DNA of 64,000 nucleotides from Beroe forskalii (taxonomy: Eukaryota; Ctenophora; Nuda; Beroida; Beroidae). The translations under genes were made by a program, and so were the position numbers. Positions within the stretch are counted from its first letter, which is position 1. Every line of letters starts with the position of its first letter. Where the stretch lies: positions 1-64,000 of the forward strand of contig WFMF01000536.1 in NCBI GenBank assembly GCA_011033025.1, given 5' to 3'. A model generated the notes under the pieces. It made no database searches. It was not told the DNA's origin and was given only the letters and a program-made list of their open reading frames with translations. This document shows positions 11,674 to 22,432 of the stretch, in pieces.

Positions 11674-11919
11674 TACGTCTCCCATGTAAACGGGAGCCTT
11701 CATTATCTATGACAATGACGTCACTCAGAAAAATATAATTAAGCGCATCTAGCGCTTTAAAGGAAAGGGTTAGGGTTTTGGTTAGGGTCAGGATTTGTTA
11801 GGTTTAGGGTAAAGATTAAGGTTAGGGTTTTGGTTACGGTTACGGTTAGGTTTAGGATACAGAAAAATTGACCTTTTGATCTGTGACGTCACTCAGCCCC
11901 GTTTACATGGGAGAGAAAC
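11674..11919. mobile_element. Nested 246-bp MITE with 11-bp target duplication
   Basis: It lies in the left arm of the 11568-12772 foldback. Direct repeats CCAAAGAATGG sit at 11663-11673 and 11920-11930. The subterminal inverted repeats are CTCCCATGTAAACGGG and its complement. The right arm of the foldback carries the uninterrupted site (AACCAAGGAATGGCGG on its complement), which proves insertion. The element also holds GACGTCACTCAG near both ends and a telomere-like tract in the middle. No coding sequence is present. Confidence 0.8.
11762..11855 (+). repeat. Degenerate TTAGGG-like tract
   Basis: About 90 bp is built on GGTTAGGGTT, GGTTAGGGTCAGG, GGTTTAGGGT and GGTTACGGTTA variants. It resembles an eroded vertebrate-type telomere repeat. 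It lies wholly inside the nested MITE, so it travelled with that element rather than marking a chromosome end here. Confidence 0.7.
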
Positions 11920-12772
11920 CCAAAGAATGGCGGATTCTGAGATTTCTAGGTCGCTAGGACGTCCATAGCAACCACACGAGTTCCCATAGCAACCGAACTA
12001 AAAATTGAAGATTTTTGGCATTTTGACATTTAAATCTGGACCAAATTTACTGTCTTGAATGGTCATCATACTGGATAGATATTTCCATTCTGTAAAATGT
12101 TTCAGTGATCACAACCAGTCAACGCTGGATTTTGAGATTTTCAGGTTGCTGTGACCTTCATAGCAACCACACGAGTTTCCATAGCAACCGGATCTAAAAT
12201 TCAAGGATTACTACTTACATTAGCCCCGAATTCCACCCTAGGAGACTACATCGTACATGCATTGAACCCCTATTGAGCTAGATGAACTGTGTTTGAACAT
12301 TTTGTATTGTTTACTTCCCTTTCCATCAACAATAACCTTGAAATAAATGGCAATTTGCAAGTTCTATTTCTTAAAGAAGCACACATTTTTTCCATTTTGA
12401 GTTCGGTTGCTATGGAAACATGTGTGGTTGCTATGAAAGTCATGGCAATTTGAAAATCTCAGAATTCAGCGTTGACAGGTTATGATCTCTGAAAATTTTC
12501 ACAGAATCGAAATATCTATCCTGTATGATGAGAAATCAAAACAGAAAATGTGGCCCAGATCTAAATGTCAAAAATGCAAAAAAATCTTCAATTTTTAGGT
12601 CGGTTGCTATGGGAACTCGTGTGGTTATTATGGACGTCCTAGCAACCTCAAAATCTCAGGATCCGCCATTCCTTGGTTATATTTAAAGAAACTTTTTACA
12701 GAATCGAAATATCTGTTGTTTTTTTCGAATGATCAAAAAAATAAAAGGGGTTAAGACTTTTGGCGCACCCTG

Positions 12773-13727
12773 AAGATACAGAATACTACAATATCAACAA
12801 TAGTAAATTGCATTTGATCATTTATCGCAATTATTTGTCAGACGTTTTTTGTGACTGTGAGTGTCAGTTGCAGGGGCGCTCTTGAGTTTGCCGGAACCGA
12901 GCTTAGTTTCTTTTATAATGCCGATGATTAGACATGAAGATATTCATATTGGCATGGCTTTATTGTAACATGGCTTGTCTTGAGCAAAAATTTGCGAAGG
13001 ACAACCGAAAAGTCTGGCCGAATCCTGAATAATGTGCGAAAGCCCAGCAGAATATGATATAAGAAATCACAAATTGTGCTATCGCCCATCACTTTAAAAG
13101 AGTTGCCCAGCAACATTTTACCTTGTAACACACTGACACGCAAAGGTGCATTTCAAATGAAGGTCTTAAGATCTCCAGCATCAGGGCCACCATCTAAGAT
13201 TAAGTGCAGCACGTAATAGTAAACGTCAACAATAGCAAAGTTACAAGTAGTCAATTCAAAGAATTGCTCAAGAGGATGAAGTTTAAACGAGATAACTGAT
13301 ACGAGAGAATTGCATTTGCAATGCAGAGTCTAGGTAAAATAAATCTTGGATTTGATGCTAATACTGTCTATTATGATATCTTGTGATGCGAAATTATATA
13401 ACGTGAGCGCAGGAGGCCCTAACATAGCCTTAATAACTGTTGGTATCGATTAACTGTCCCTGTCCATGATGCATATCTTTGCTACGATGTGTGGATAATG
13501 AGTGAGGATTGGTTTGGTCCACTTTTTGACCAGAGGAGGCTTTAGACGGGCGACTTTTGACTTGGTGGGGGACGCAAAGGCGACTTTTATTGCCAAATGT
13601 GGAACGTTGCGAGGGTAGGGTAACACCCTTTTCCAACGAAGGAGACTTGGACTTGGAGGGGACGTGGTCAGATCACAGCCTTGGTCCGTGTCAGACGAAG
13701 GGGTAATCACGTAACTGAGGGATATTC
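12773..13727. other. Non-coding spacer
   Basis: No gene is recognised. Part of it (13555-13630) is related to 11045-11135. A 71-codon minus frame (12928-13143) has no known motif. Confidence 0.4.
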
Positions 13728-15616
13728 TGGTTAATGAATCAATGTGAATACTGGTTAATGTGTTGGTGAATACCGGTCAAACTGGTAAATGTGAATACTG
13801 GCTACGGTGAATACTGGTGAATAGAAACACAGGTTAATGTGTCTACTGGTTAATGTGTCTACTGGTTAGAGATAATACTGGTTAATGCGTCTACTGGTTA
13901 ATGAGTCTACTGGTTAATGTGTCTACTGGTTAATGTGTCTACTGGTTAGAGATAATACTGGTTAATGCGTCTACTGGTTAATGTGTCTACTGGTTAATGT
14001 GTCTACTGGTTAACATGTCTACTGGTTCATGTGTCTACTGGTTTATGTGTCTACTGGTTTATGTGTCTACTGGTTAATGTGTCTAATGGTCAATGTGTCT
14101 ACTGGTTAATGTGTCTACTGTCTACTGGTTAGAGATAATACTGGTTAATGCGTACACTGGTTAATGTGTCTACTGGTTAATGTGTCTACTGGTTAGCATG
14201 TCTACTGGTTAATGTGTCTACTGGTTAATGTGACTACTGGTTAACATGTCTACTGGTTCATGTGTCTACTGGTTAATGTGTCTACTGGTTTATGTGTCTA
14301 CTGGTTAGCATGTCTACTGGTTAATGTGTCTACTGGTTAACATGTCTACTGGTTCATGTGTCTACTGGTTAATGTGTCTACTGGTTAATGTGTCTACTGG
14401 TTAACATGTCTACTGGTTAATGTGTCTACTGGTTAGAGATAATACTGGTTAATGTGTCTACTGGTTAATGTGTCTACTGTTTAATGTGTCTACTGGTTAG
14501 AGATAATATTGGTTAATGCGTCTACTGGTTAATGTGTCTACTGGTTAATGTGTCTACTGGTTAATGTGTCCACTGGTTAACATGTCTACTGGTTCATGTG
14601 TCTACTGGTTAATGTGTCTACTGGTTAATGTGTCTACTGGTCAATGTGTCTACTGGTTAATGTGTCTACTGGTTAGAGATAATACTGGTTAATGCGTCTA
14701 CTGGTTAATGTGTCTACTGGTTAATGTGTTTACTGGTTAATGTGTCTACTGGTTAATGTGTCTACTGGTTAATGTGTTTACTGGTTAATGTGTGAACTGG
14801 TTAATGTGTCAACTGGTTAATGTGTGAACTGGTTAATGTGTCTACTGGTTAATGTGTCTACTGGTTAATGTGTCTACTAGTTAATGTGTCTACTCGTTAA
14901 TGTGTCTACTGGTTAATGTGTCTACTGGTTAATGTGTCTACTGGTTAATGTGTCGACTGGTTAATGTGGATACTGGTAAATGTGTACACTGGTTAATGTG
15001 TCAACTGGTTAATGTGTCTATTGGTTAATGTGTTTACTGGTTCATGTGTCTACTGGTTAATGTGTCTACTGGTTAATGTGTCTACTGGTTAATGTGTCTA
15101 CTGGTTAATGTGTCTACTGGTTTATGTGTGAACTGGTTAATGTGTCTACTGGTTATTGTGTTTACTGGTTAATGTGCGAACTGGTTAATGTCTCTACTGG
15201 TTTATGTGCCTACTGGTTAATGTGTGAACAAGTTAATGTGTCTACTGGTTAATGTGTCTACTGGTTATTGTGCGAACTGGATAATGTGCGAACTGGTTAA
15301 TGTCTCTACTGGTTAATGTGCCTACTGGTTAATGTGTGAACTGGTTAATGTGTCTACTGGTTAATGTGTCTACTGGTTAATGTGCCTACTGGTTAATGTG
15401 TCTACTGGTTAATGTGTCTACTGGTTAATGTGTCTACTGGTTAATGTGTCTACTGGTTAATGTGTCTACTGGTTTATGTGTGAACTGGTTAATGTGTCTA
15501 CTGGTTATTGTGTGTACTGGTTAATGTCTCTACTGGTTAATGTCTCTACTGGTTAATGTGTGAACTTGTTATTGATTCTACTGGTTAACGTGTCTACTGA
15601 GTAATGTGGATACTGG
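13728..15616 (+). repeat. 16-bp minisatellite, left block
   Basis: A tandem array of the 16-bp unit TCTACTGGTTAATGTG. The beginning is divergent (GAATACTGGTTAATGTG). Variant units AGAGATAATACTGGTTAATG, TTAACATG and TTCATGTG recur at intervals through 13860-14700, so a higher-order pattern exists. Almost every unit contains TTAA. It continues beyond the 3.3-kb insertion at 15621-18929. Confidence 0.95.
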
Positions 15617-15691
15617 TTAAGGGTGGGGGGGGTTCAAGCCAAATTTTTGGGAAAACACTTTTCTGAGATAACGGTTGACCCAAAAGGTATA

Positions 15692-17035
15692 CCCCGTGGG
15701 CCAACTTTTGGGCCAGGTTTGGTACTCTCAGACCCACTTGCGCCGCCGTGGCCAAATATGGGCACAAAATGGGCATATTTTTTCAAAAGCAACTTGGGCG
15801 GGATCTGAGGTATGCAATCGATAGATAATGGTCCCCTGAGTTACCATAAAAAATTTGAAGTCGATATCTCAAAAAATGGCCGAGTTATGACCGAAAAACC
15901 TATGCCCATATATGGGCATAGGCGCGTCGCGCAAGCCAATTTTGGCCCATAACTTGGGCAAATATCAATATTTTTGAATGAAACCAACTTAATTCGATAA
16001 ATAGCGTTGAATTATGTATTCTCTGCAATTTTGGGCTTGATTGCTGCTAAAATGGCGATTTGAGGTCCAAAAAAAATCTAAAAAACCACAAAGGGGCCAT
16101 CCATAAAGGACATCCGCAAAATTTCGGTCATTTCAGACCCCTCCCTCCCCCCTTGTCTGCAAACGTCCGCAATCCAGAAACCCCTCCCTCCCCCCCCGGA
16201 CGTCCGCATTTTTCTTCAAAATCTTTGTGGTTATCATTTTGGCCCCGAAATTTCATGATTTTCTAGTGAAATAGCCGTCAAATCGCCCAAAATTTCCTTG
16301 AATTGCGGACGTCCGCATTTGACCAAACACCCCCCTCCCCCTACGTCTGCAAACGTCCGCATTGGCCAGACTCCCCCTCCCCCCTCATTGCGGACGTCCT
16401 TTATGGATGGCCCCAAAATGGCCATTTTCTCAGCGCCAAAAATTTGGCGCTTTTGGCGCCAAATTTTTTTGAAGGCCTCACTCAAAAATCTCGCTCCATT
16501 TGTATCTGAGGAATTTAGTCTAGTTTCACGTAAAAAAAGAATTATGCAAAAATATCAATCGTAGCCGAAGTTATAAGCGTTTGAGTAAAGTGCACTTTGG
16601 AAAAAACGCAAACTGAGAAAATGGCCATTTTGTGGTTTTTTAGAGTTTTTTTGGACCTCAAATCGCCATTTTAGCAGCAAACAAGCCCAAACTTGCAGAG
16701 AATACATAATTCAACGCTATTTATCGAATTAAGTTGGTTTCATTCAAAAATATTGATATTTGCCCAAGTTATGGGCAAAATTGGCTTGCGCGACGCGCCT
16801 ATGCCCATATATGGGCATACGTTTTTCGGTCATAACTCGGCCATTTTTTGAGATATCGACTTCAAATTTTTTATGGTAACTCACGGGATCATTATCTATC
16901 GATTGCATACCTCAGATCCCGCCCAAATTGCTTTTGAAAAATATGCCCATTTTGTGCCCATATTTGGCCACGGCGCCACGGCGGCGCCAGTGGGTCTGGG
17001 AGTACCAAACCTGGCCCAAAATTTGGCCCACGGGG
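15692..17035. mobile_element. Nested 1.3-kb foldback with TATA target duplication
   Basis: It is inserted in the left part of the TTAA element, with TATA at 15688-15691 and 17036-17039. The arms are about 400 bp (15692-16092 and 16636-17035), starting CCCCGTGGGCC and ending GGCCCACGGGG. The right terminal repeat of the host element continues GGTATAACAAG without it, which gives an empty site. The arms carry an internal palindrome, GCCCATATATGGGC, and CGCGTCGCGC. No coding sequence is seen; the proline-rich frames are artefacts of C-runs. Confidence 0.8.
16093..16414. mobile_element. Nested 322-bp MITE, GGGGCCATCC termini
   Basis: The terminal inverted repeats start GGGGCCATCCATAAAGGAC and end in the complement (one mismatch). 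AAA flanks both ends (16090-16092 and 16415-16417). The right arm of the enclosing foldback reads ACCACAAAATGGCC without an insertion. This shows an empty site and a 3-bp duplication. The interior repeats ACGTCCGCA and C-rich tracts in both orientations. Non-coding. Confidence 0.85.
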
Positions 17036-17194
17036 TATACTTTACAACACTACTTTATATAATCAAATTTGAGGAACATTCATTCGCATGTAGCTTTTGT
17101 TGCAATTATCGAGCTCTCTTATCAGTAATTGTATTTTGAGATAACGCGGGCCTGCCTGCTGGTTTAGCAGCGTGTACAGCACTGTGTACACATC

Positions 17195-18587
17195 ATGGTA
17201 CTTCGAAATAGCGTTCATTTAGAGGGATTGGAGGAGCCTGGAGACAAGAAGTTCCAGAGAACGTATGTCAAACAACTTGAAAAGGCGAAGAACAATATTT
17301 TTGGAGAGATCAGCAAGGAGATATGCAACATTCCAGACAACCACGCCTACGTTTGTCAGCACTATTTCCAGAGTAAGAAAACCATAACAAAGGAAAAGCT
17401 TGGGTTATGGCTTGATACAGTCTGCACCTTGCTGGATGATTTCTGCCTCCCGTGGCTTGTGAAAGCTGATGACGATATCGAGGGACTGAATAATGAGAAG
17501 ATAACTGATCAGAACAAGATCATCGACCTTCAGAACCGACTGATCCAGAAGCAGGAGGAACAGCTCTCAGAAGTGAAGACTACGGTAGCAACAGAGATGA
17601 AGTCCTATTCTGCAGTTGTATCGAAGAGTTGCACGGCTGCACTTGCTCCTAAAAAGCTCCAGGCAGCAGTTCAGAAAGCAACAGACACTATAGTGAACGG
17701 AGCAAAAATATCATCGTGTATGGAATTGAAGAAAAGGAAGAGGAGCAAATCCCAGTGGAATAATTTTAAAAGGTAACTAAGAGTAAAAGAGCTTTTTTTG
17801 CTTTGGGTAAACTATTGGTTTTGACATGTTTTCACTAAAATGACCGAAATTTTAAAAAATAAGTTCAATTGCTGGCTAGAGAAACAATAGAAACGTGCAA
17901 CAATGTTTTCATTGAATATGGTAATTATTTCAAAATGTTTATGATGGCTATTTAGATAGTTTTCACTAAAAAGTTTGACCAAAGTCAAGTTCTAGAATGC
18001 GGTGGTGAATGCGGTGGCTGGTTTGGGAATGTGATGGCTGGCAGGAATGCAGTGGGAATGCAGCTGCTGGATTCGGATTAAACCGGGAAAGGTCGATTAT
18101 GGTATTCGAATTTCACGATTTTGAGTTCATCAATTACAGAATGTGCCCAGAAAAGTTCGAATTGGAGGATTTCGAAAGACTGGGAATCTAATTCCTAAAT
18201 TCCCCATATTATTCCACTGGGGAGCAAATACTGGGTAAGGTTGAAGAAATCTTGGCAGAGATAGACGAAAAACCCGTGATCGAGAACTGTGCAAGAGTTG
18301 GTGCCAAGAAGGAGGACTCTGTCAGGCCTGTCAGGTTCTCTCTGAATAGTTCTTCTCACGTGCAGCAGATTCTGAGGAACGCACGGAAGCTACGCGATAA
18401 AGATGGGTATCGATCGATCTACATCAGCCCAGATCGGTCTCTGGAGGAGCGAAGAGCTTACAAGAAGCTTGTAGAGGAATTAAAGCTGAAGAGATCCAAG
18501 GAGCTGGACAAAGTTCATGTTATCAAGAACAATAAGATTGTCAGCTTCAGTCGAGACAGTACGCCAGAGGGATCTGGCAGGACTTGA
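17195..18587 (+). pseudogene. Broken retrotransposon-type ORF1 (coiled coil + RRM-like)
   Basis: The first piece (17195-17776, 193 codons from an ATG) has an N-terminal helical region and a coiled coil at about residues 100-140 (KIIDLQNRLIQKQEEQL). Near 17700 the frame slips by one base: the correct continuation, KNIIVYGIEEKEEEQIPVE, is in another frame and hits TAA at 17762-17764. About 450 bp of unrelated sequence follows. The frame resumes near 18220 and runs to TGA at 18585-18587, with RPVRFSL, ARKLRDKDGYRSIYISPDRS and LEERRAYKKLVEELK. This layout is that of nucleic-acid-binding ORF1 proteins encoded by invertebrate non-LTR-type elements. No reverse transcriptase or endonuclease accompanies it. 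The family assignment is by pattern memory and the breaks are seen directly. Confidence 0.65.
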
Positions 18588-18933
18588 AAATTCTCACATC
18601 TCACAATTCACTTTGATTTTATTTGAAGGGGCCAAGTTTTTGTGGGTGAAGCTTGCTTCACATTATCGTGTTTGGTAACCCGTCGAACTTTATTGACGAT
18701 AGCAGTTTTCTTGGGAATTTATTTTCAATTTCATTGCTGTTAGATATAGTTTGAAAAGTTTTATATAAAAAAAAGATAATATTTGAGCTCATAAAACATG
18801 TTTAAGTCGCCAATGCACAATCTTAACTTTGTGAACCTCAATCAATAGCCTTTTACTTGTTATACCTTTTGGGTCAACCGTTATCTCAGAAAAGTGTTTT
18901 CCCAAAAGTTTGGCTTGAACCCCCCCCCCTTAA

Positions 18934-21166
18934 TGATAATACTGGTTAATGTGGATACTGATTAATGTGTCTACTGAGTAATGTGTCTACTGGTTAATGT
19001 GTCTACTGGTTAATGTGTCTACTGGTTAATGTGTCTACTGGTTATTGTGTCTACTGGTTAATGTGTCTACTCGGTTATGTGTGAACTGGTTAATGTGGGT
19101 ACTGGTTAATGTGTACACTGGTTAATGTGTCTACTGGTTAATGTGTCTACTGGTTAATGTGTCTACTGGTTAATGTGTCTACTGGTTAATGTGTCTACTG
19201 GTTAATGTGTCTACTGGTTAATGTGTCTACTGGTTAATGTGTCTACTGGTTAATGTGTCTACTGGTTCATGTGTCTACTGGTTAATGTGTCTACTGGTTG
19301 ATGTGTCTACTGGTTCATGTGTCTACTGGTTAATGTGTCTACTGGTTAATGTGTCTACTGGTTGATGTGTCTACTGGTTAATGTGTCTACTGGTTAATGT
19401 GTCTACTGGTTAATGTGTCTACTGGTTAATGTGGGTACTGGTTAATGTTTCTACTGGTTAATGTGTCTACTGGTTAATGTGTCTACTGGTTAATGTGTCT
19501 ACTGGTTAATGTGTCTACTGGTTAATGTGTCTACTGGTTAATGTGTCTACTGGTTAATGTGTCTACTGGTTAATGTGTCTACTGGTTAATGTGTCTACTG
19601 GTTAATGTGTCTACTGGTTAATGTGTCTACTGGTTAATGTGTCTACTGGTTAATGTGTCTACTGGTTAATGTGTCTACTGGTTAATGTGTCTACTGGTTA
19701 ATGTGTCTACTGGTTAATGTGTCTACTGGTTAATGTGTCTACTGGTTAATGTGTCTACTGGTTAATGTGTCTACTGGTTAATGTGTCTACTGGTTAATGT
19801 GTCTACTGGTAATGTGTCTACTGGTTAATGTGTCTACTGGTTAATGTGTCTACTGGTTAATGTGTCTACTGGTTAATGTGTCTACTGGTTGGTGTGTGTC
19901 TACTGGTTAATGTGTCTACTGGTTAATGTGTCTACTGGTTAATGTGTCAACTAGTTAATGTGTCTACTGGTTAATGTGTCTACTGGTTAATGTGGGTACT
20001 GGTTAATGTTTCTACTGGTTAATGTGTCTACTGGTTGATGTGTCTACTGGTTAATGTGTCTACTGGTTAATGTGTCTACTGGTTAATGTGTCTACTGGTT
20101 AATGTGTCTACTGGTTAATGTGTCTACTGGTTAATGTGTCTACTGGTTAATGTGTCTACTGGTTAATGTGTCTACTGGTTAATGTGTCTACTGGTTAATG
20201 TGTCTACTGGTTAATGTGTCAACTAGTTAATGTGTCTACTGGTTAATGTGTCTACTGGTTAATGTGGGTACTGGTTAATGTTTCTACTGGTTAATGTGTC
20301 TACTGGTTGATGTGTCTACTGGTTAATGTGTCTACTGGTCTATGTGTCTATTGGTTAATGTGTCTACTGGTTAATGTGTCTATTGGTTAAAGTTTCTACT
20401 GGTTAATGTGAATACTGGTTAATAATAATACTGGTTAATGTGGATACTGGTAAATGTGAATACTGGTTTATAATAATAATGGTTAATGTGGATACTGGTT
20501 AATCAAAATTCTAGTTATTGCGGATACTGGTTAATGTTTCTACTGTTAATATGTCTACTGGTTAATATGTCTACTGGTTAATGTGTCTACTGGTTAATGT
20601 ATCTACTGGTTAATGTGTCTACTGGTTAATGTGTCTACTGGTTAATGTATCTACTGGTTAATGATAATACTGGTTAATGTGTCTACTGGTTAATGTGTCT
20701 ACTGGTTAACATGTCTACTGGTTCATGTGTCTACTGGTTAATGTGTCTACTGGTTAATGTGTCTACTGGTTCATGTGTCTACTGGTTGATGTGTCTACTG
20801 GTTAATGTGTCTACTGGTTAATGTGTCTACTGGTTAATGTGTCTACTGGTTAATGTGTCTACTGGTTCATGTGTCTACTGGTTGATGTGTCTACTGGTTA
20901 ATGTGTCTACTGGTTAATGTGTCTACTGGTTGATGTGTCTACTGGTTAATGTGTCTATTGGTTAATGTGTCTACTGGTTAATGTGTCTACTGGTTAATGT
21001 GTCTACTGGTTAATGTGTCTACTGGTTAATGTGTCTACTGGTTAATGTGTCTACTGGTTAATGTGTCTACTGGTTAATGTGTCTACTGGTTAATGTGTCT
21101 ACTCGGTTATGTGTGAACTGGTTAATGTGGGTATTGGTTAATGTGTATACTGATTATTGTTTATAC
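18934..21166 (+). repeat. 16-bp minisatellite, right block
   Basis: The same TCTACTGGTTAATGTG unit, more homogeneous than the left block, with long stretches of identical units between about 19100 and 20250. A segment around GTGTCAACTAGTTAATG followed by GGGTACTGGTTAATG recurs near 19943-20010 and 20215-20285, so multi-unit blocks have been duplicated. It decays into GAATACTGGTT variants after 20400 and at the right end. Confidence 0.95.
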
Positions 21167-21249
21167 TGGCTTATAGGAATACTGGTATATATGAATACTG
21201 GTTAAACTGATTATTGGTATAGTACCAATCCTGTACAAATTGCTCCTAT

Positions 21250-21420
21250 GCAGTTAAATTGAGAATTTAACTTGTAATTGCACGCCCGTGCAAATTTATT
21301 AATTTGTTATTGCACGCCCGTGCAAATAAAGTAATTTGTAATTGCATGCCCGTGCAAATTCAGTAATCGTGCTATAAAACAACCTTCAAAGAGGGCGCAA
21401 CCACATATAATAGAAGCAGA
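21250..21420 (+). promoter_or_regulatory. Three palindromic boxes before a TATA box
   Basis: The near-palindrome ATTGCACGCCCGTGCAAAT occurs three times (about 21278, 21313 and 21344; the third has one change), spaced 31-35 bp. It is followed by GCTATAAAAC at about 21371-21380. This looks like a core promoter with iterated binding sites. The segment (about 21200-21715) interrupts degenerate minisatellite sequence, so it may be a solo LTR or other insertion, but I could not define TG…CA ends or a target duplication. Confidence 0.35.
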
Positions 21421-21714
21421 CCCTGACCCTCCTCTGCACACCACATACAACCTTCTGATTCTTGGACTGTCTAACTACCAGATGATGTTCATCTATTTCT
21501 CGTGAATTTACCATAAATCATGTATCCGTACATCAACCACTTGCTCAGTTGTATTGTGATACAATATGCTAATCTTACGACCCCTAGTAGTGACCCCCTA
21601 GTAGTGGCACTGTTGCACTAATTGCACTCGGCTTCCCCTCGAGTGATAATAGTGCTGTAATATTCAATCAGCTTCGCAATCACAGTAACATTGTGTCGTG
21701 ATATTATCGTATAA

Positions 21715-21905
21715 AACTGGACACTGGTTAATGTGAATACTGATAAATGTGAATACAGGTTAATGTAAATACTGGCAAATAGGAATACTGATCAATGTGA
21801 ATACTGGCTAAACTGAATACTGGCTAATGGGAATAATCAATACTGGCTAATATTATGAAATGTGAATACTGGTGAATTTGAATGCTGGTCAATGTGAATA
21901 GTGGC
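21715..21905 (+). repeat. Degenerate minisatellite tail
   Basis: Imperfect units of AATGTGAATACTGGTTA related to the 16-bp array continue on the far side of the 21200-21715 segment. Confidence 0.7.
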
Positions 21906-22105
21906 TAAAATTCACAGCAAATTGAATTCAGAGATTGTGTTATCAATTATCGATCGATGAAGCGAATTCATGATTTCTTCCCCCGTAAAAAGTATTAAAT
22001 GGAGCTTTGGAGGAAACTAAAGTGCTCACCTTATGTAACAGCTGACAGGTCTTATTTCTACAACATAAGATTCAATATTCACAATGATAGATTCAAATTG
22101 TCAGT

Positions 22106-22273
22106 ATGCCAAATCCTACCTCACTAAGATCGTTGTTGAATCTTGCTGCGGTAGGCAGAGACCTAGTCCGGGCTGTCACTGTCTCTAATCAACAGTTGAA
22201 CGGTAGAACTGTGTCAGGAAATGCCCACGCCAGGCAATCTTTCAGTTTTCGCAACAATCACCCCCTCACCTGA
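22106..22273 (+). CDS. Small ORF or exon, 55 codons, unknown
   Basis: ATG at 22106 opens a 55-codon frame ending in TGA at 22271-22273, beginning MPNPTSLRSLLNLAAVGRDL. A possible acceptor (AAATTGTCAG) ends directly before it, so it may instead be a 3' exon. It is rich in Asn, Arg, Ser and Leu and has no recognised domain. It lies about 700 bp downstream of the TATA-containing segment and just upstream of the MULE relic. Confidence is low because small frames of this size arise by chance. Confidence 0.22.
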   Translation: MPNPTSLRSLLNLAAVGRDLVRAVTVSNQQLNGRTVSGNAHARQSFSFRNNHPLT

Positions 22274-22432
22274 AAATTTCCGACAAATCAGCAAATAGGA
22301 AAGAAATGTAAAAAATTTAAAAATCGAAAATCGTTCCTATCATAATCGTTCCTATCATAATTTGGGGTCATGAACGCATGATAATTGATAAGTTTCTAGA
22401 GCATGTGTCGTGTTGTGTTGACCACTCAGGAG

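Larger units (their letters stand above)
11568..12772. mobile_element. 1.2-kb foldback element, Tc1/mariner-like ends
   Basis: The ends CAGGGTGCGCCAAAAGTC and its complement are the outer tips of arms about 385 bp long. The left arm is 11568-12210 once a nested insertion is removed; the right arm is about 12390-12772. The loop is about 180 bp and has no open frame. Shared landmarks in both arms include TCCCATAGCAACC and AGAATCGAAATATCT or variants. CAGGGTG termini are common in the Tc1/mariner group, and a TA precedes the left end, but a clean TA duplication is not seen on the right. It is non-autonomous. Confidence 0.75.
15621..18929. mobile_element. 3.3-kb TTAA-flanked TIR transposon
   Basis: It interrupts the 16-bp minisatellite. 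TTAA lies immediately outside both ends (15617-15620 and 18930-18933). The ends are inverted repeats of roughly 65 bp, beginning with a G-run and TTCAAGCCAAA and continuing through AGATAACGGTTGACCC to GGTATA. TTAA duplication with G/C-run tips is typical of piggyBac-type elements. Inside are a foldback (15692-17035) and a broken ORF1-like gene (17195-18587). No piggyBac transposase is present, so it must be mobilised in trans or be dead. Confidence 0.75.

Noticed and set aside
11762..11855. Chromosome fusion site or nearby telomere
   Set aside because: The telomere-like tract is inside a transposon with target duplication, so it says nothing about chromosome ends here.
16060..16564. Proline-rich reading frames
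   Set aside because: Generated by C-runs and inverted repeats of the nested MITE; present on both strands in mirrored form.
18009..18191. 60-codon frame between the two ORF1 pieces
   Set aside because: It lies in the roughly 450-bp insertion that splits the ORF1 relic, with repetitive Gly/Trp content at its start; no independent support.
13728..21166. CRISPR-like regular repeats
   Set aside because: The 16-bp units are contiguous with no unique spacers, and the context is eukaryotic; it is a minisatellite.
21200..21715. Solo LTR with defined TG…CA ends
   Set aside because: A GTATA word is near both edges, but no consistent TG/CA termini with a 5-bp duplication could be placed, so only the promoter-like core is annotated.
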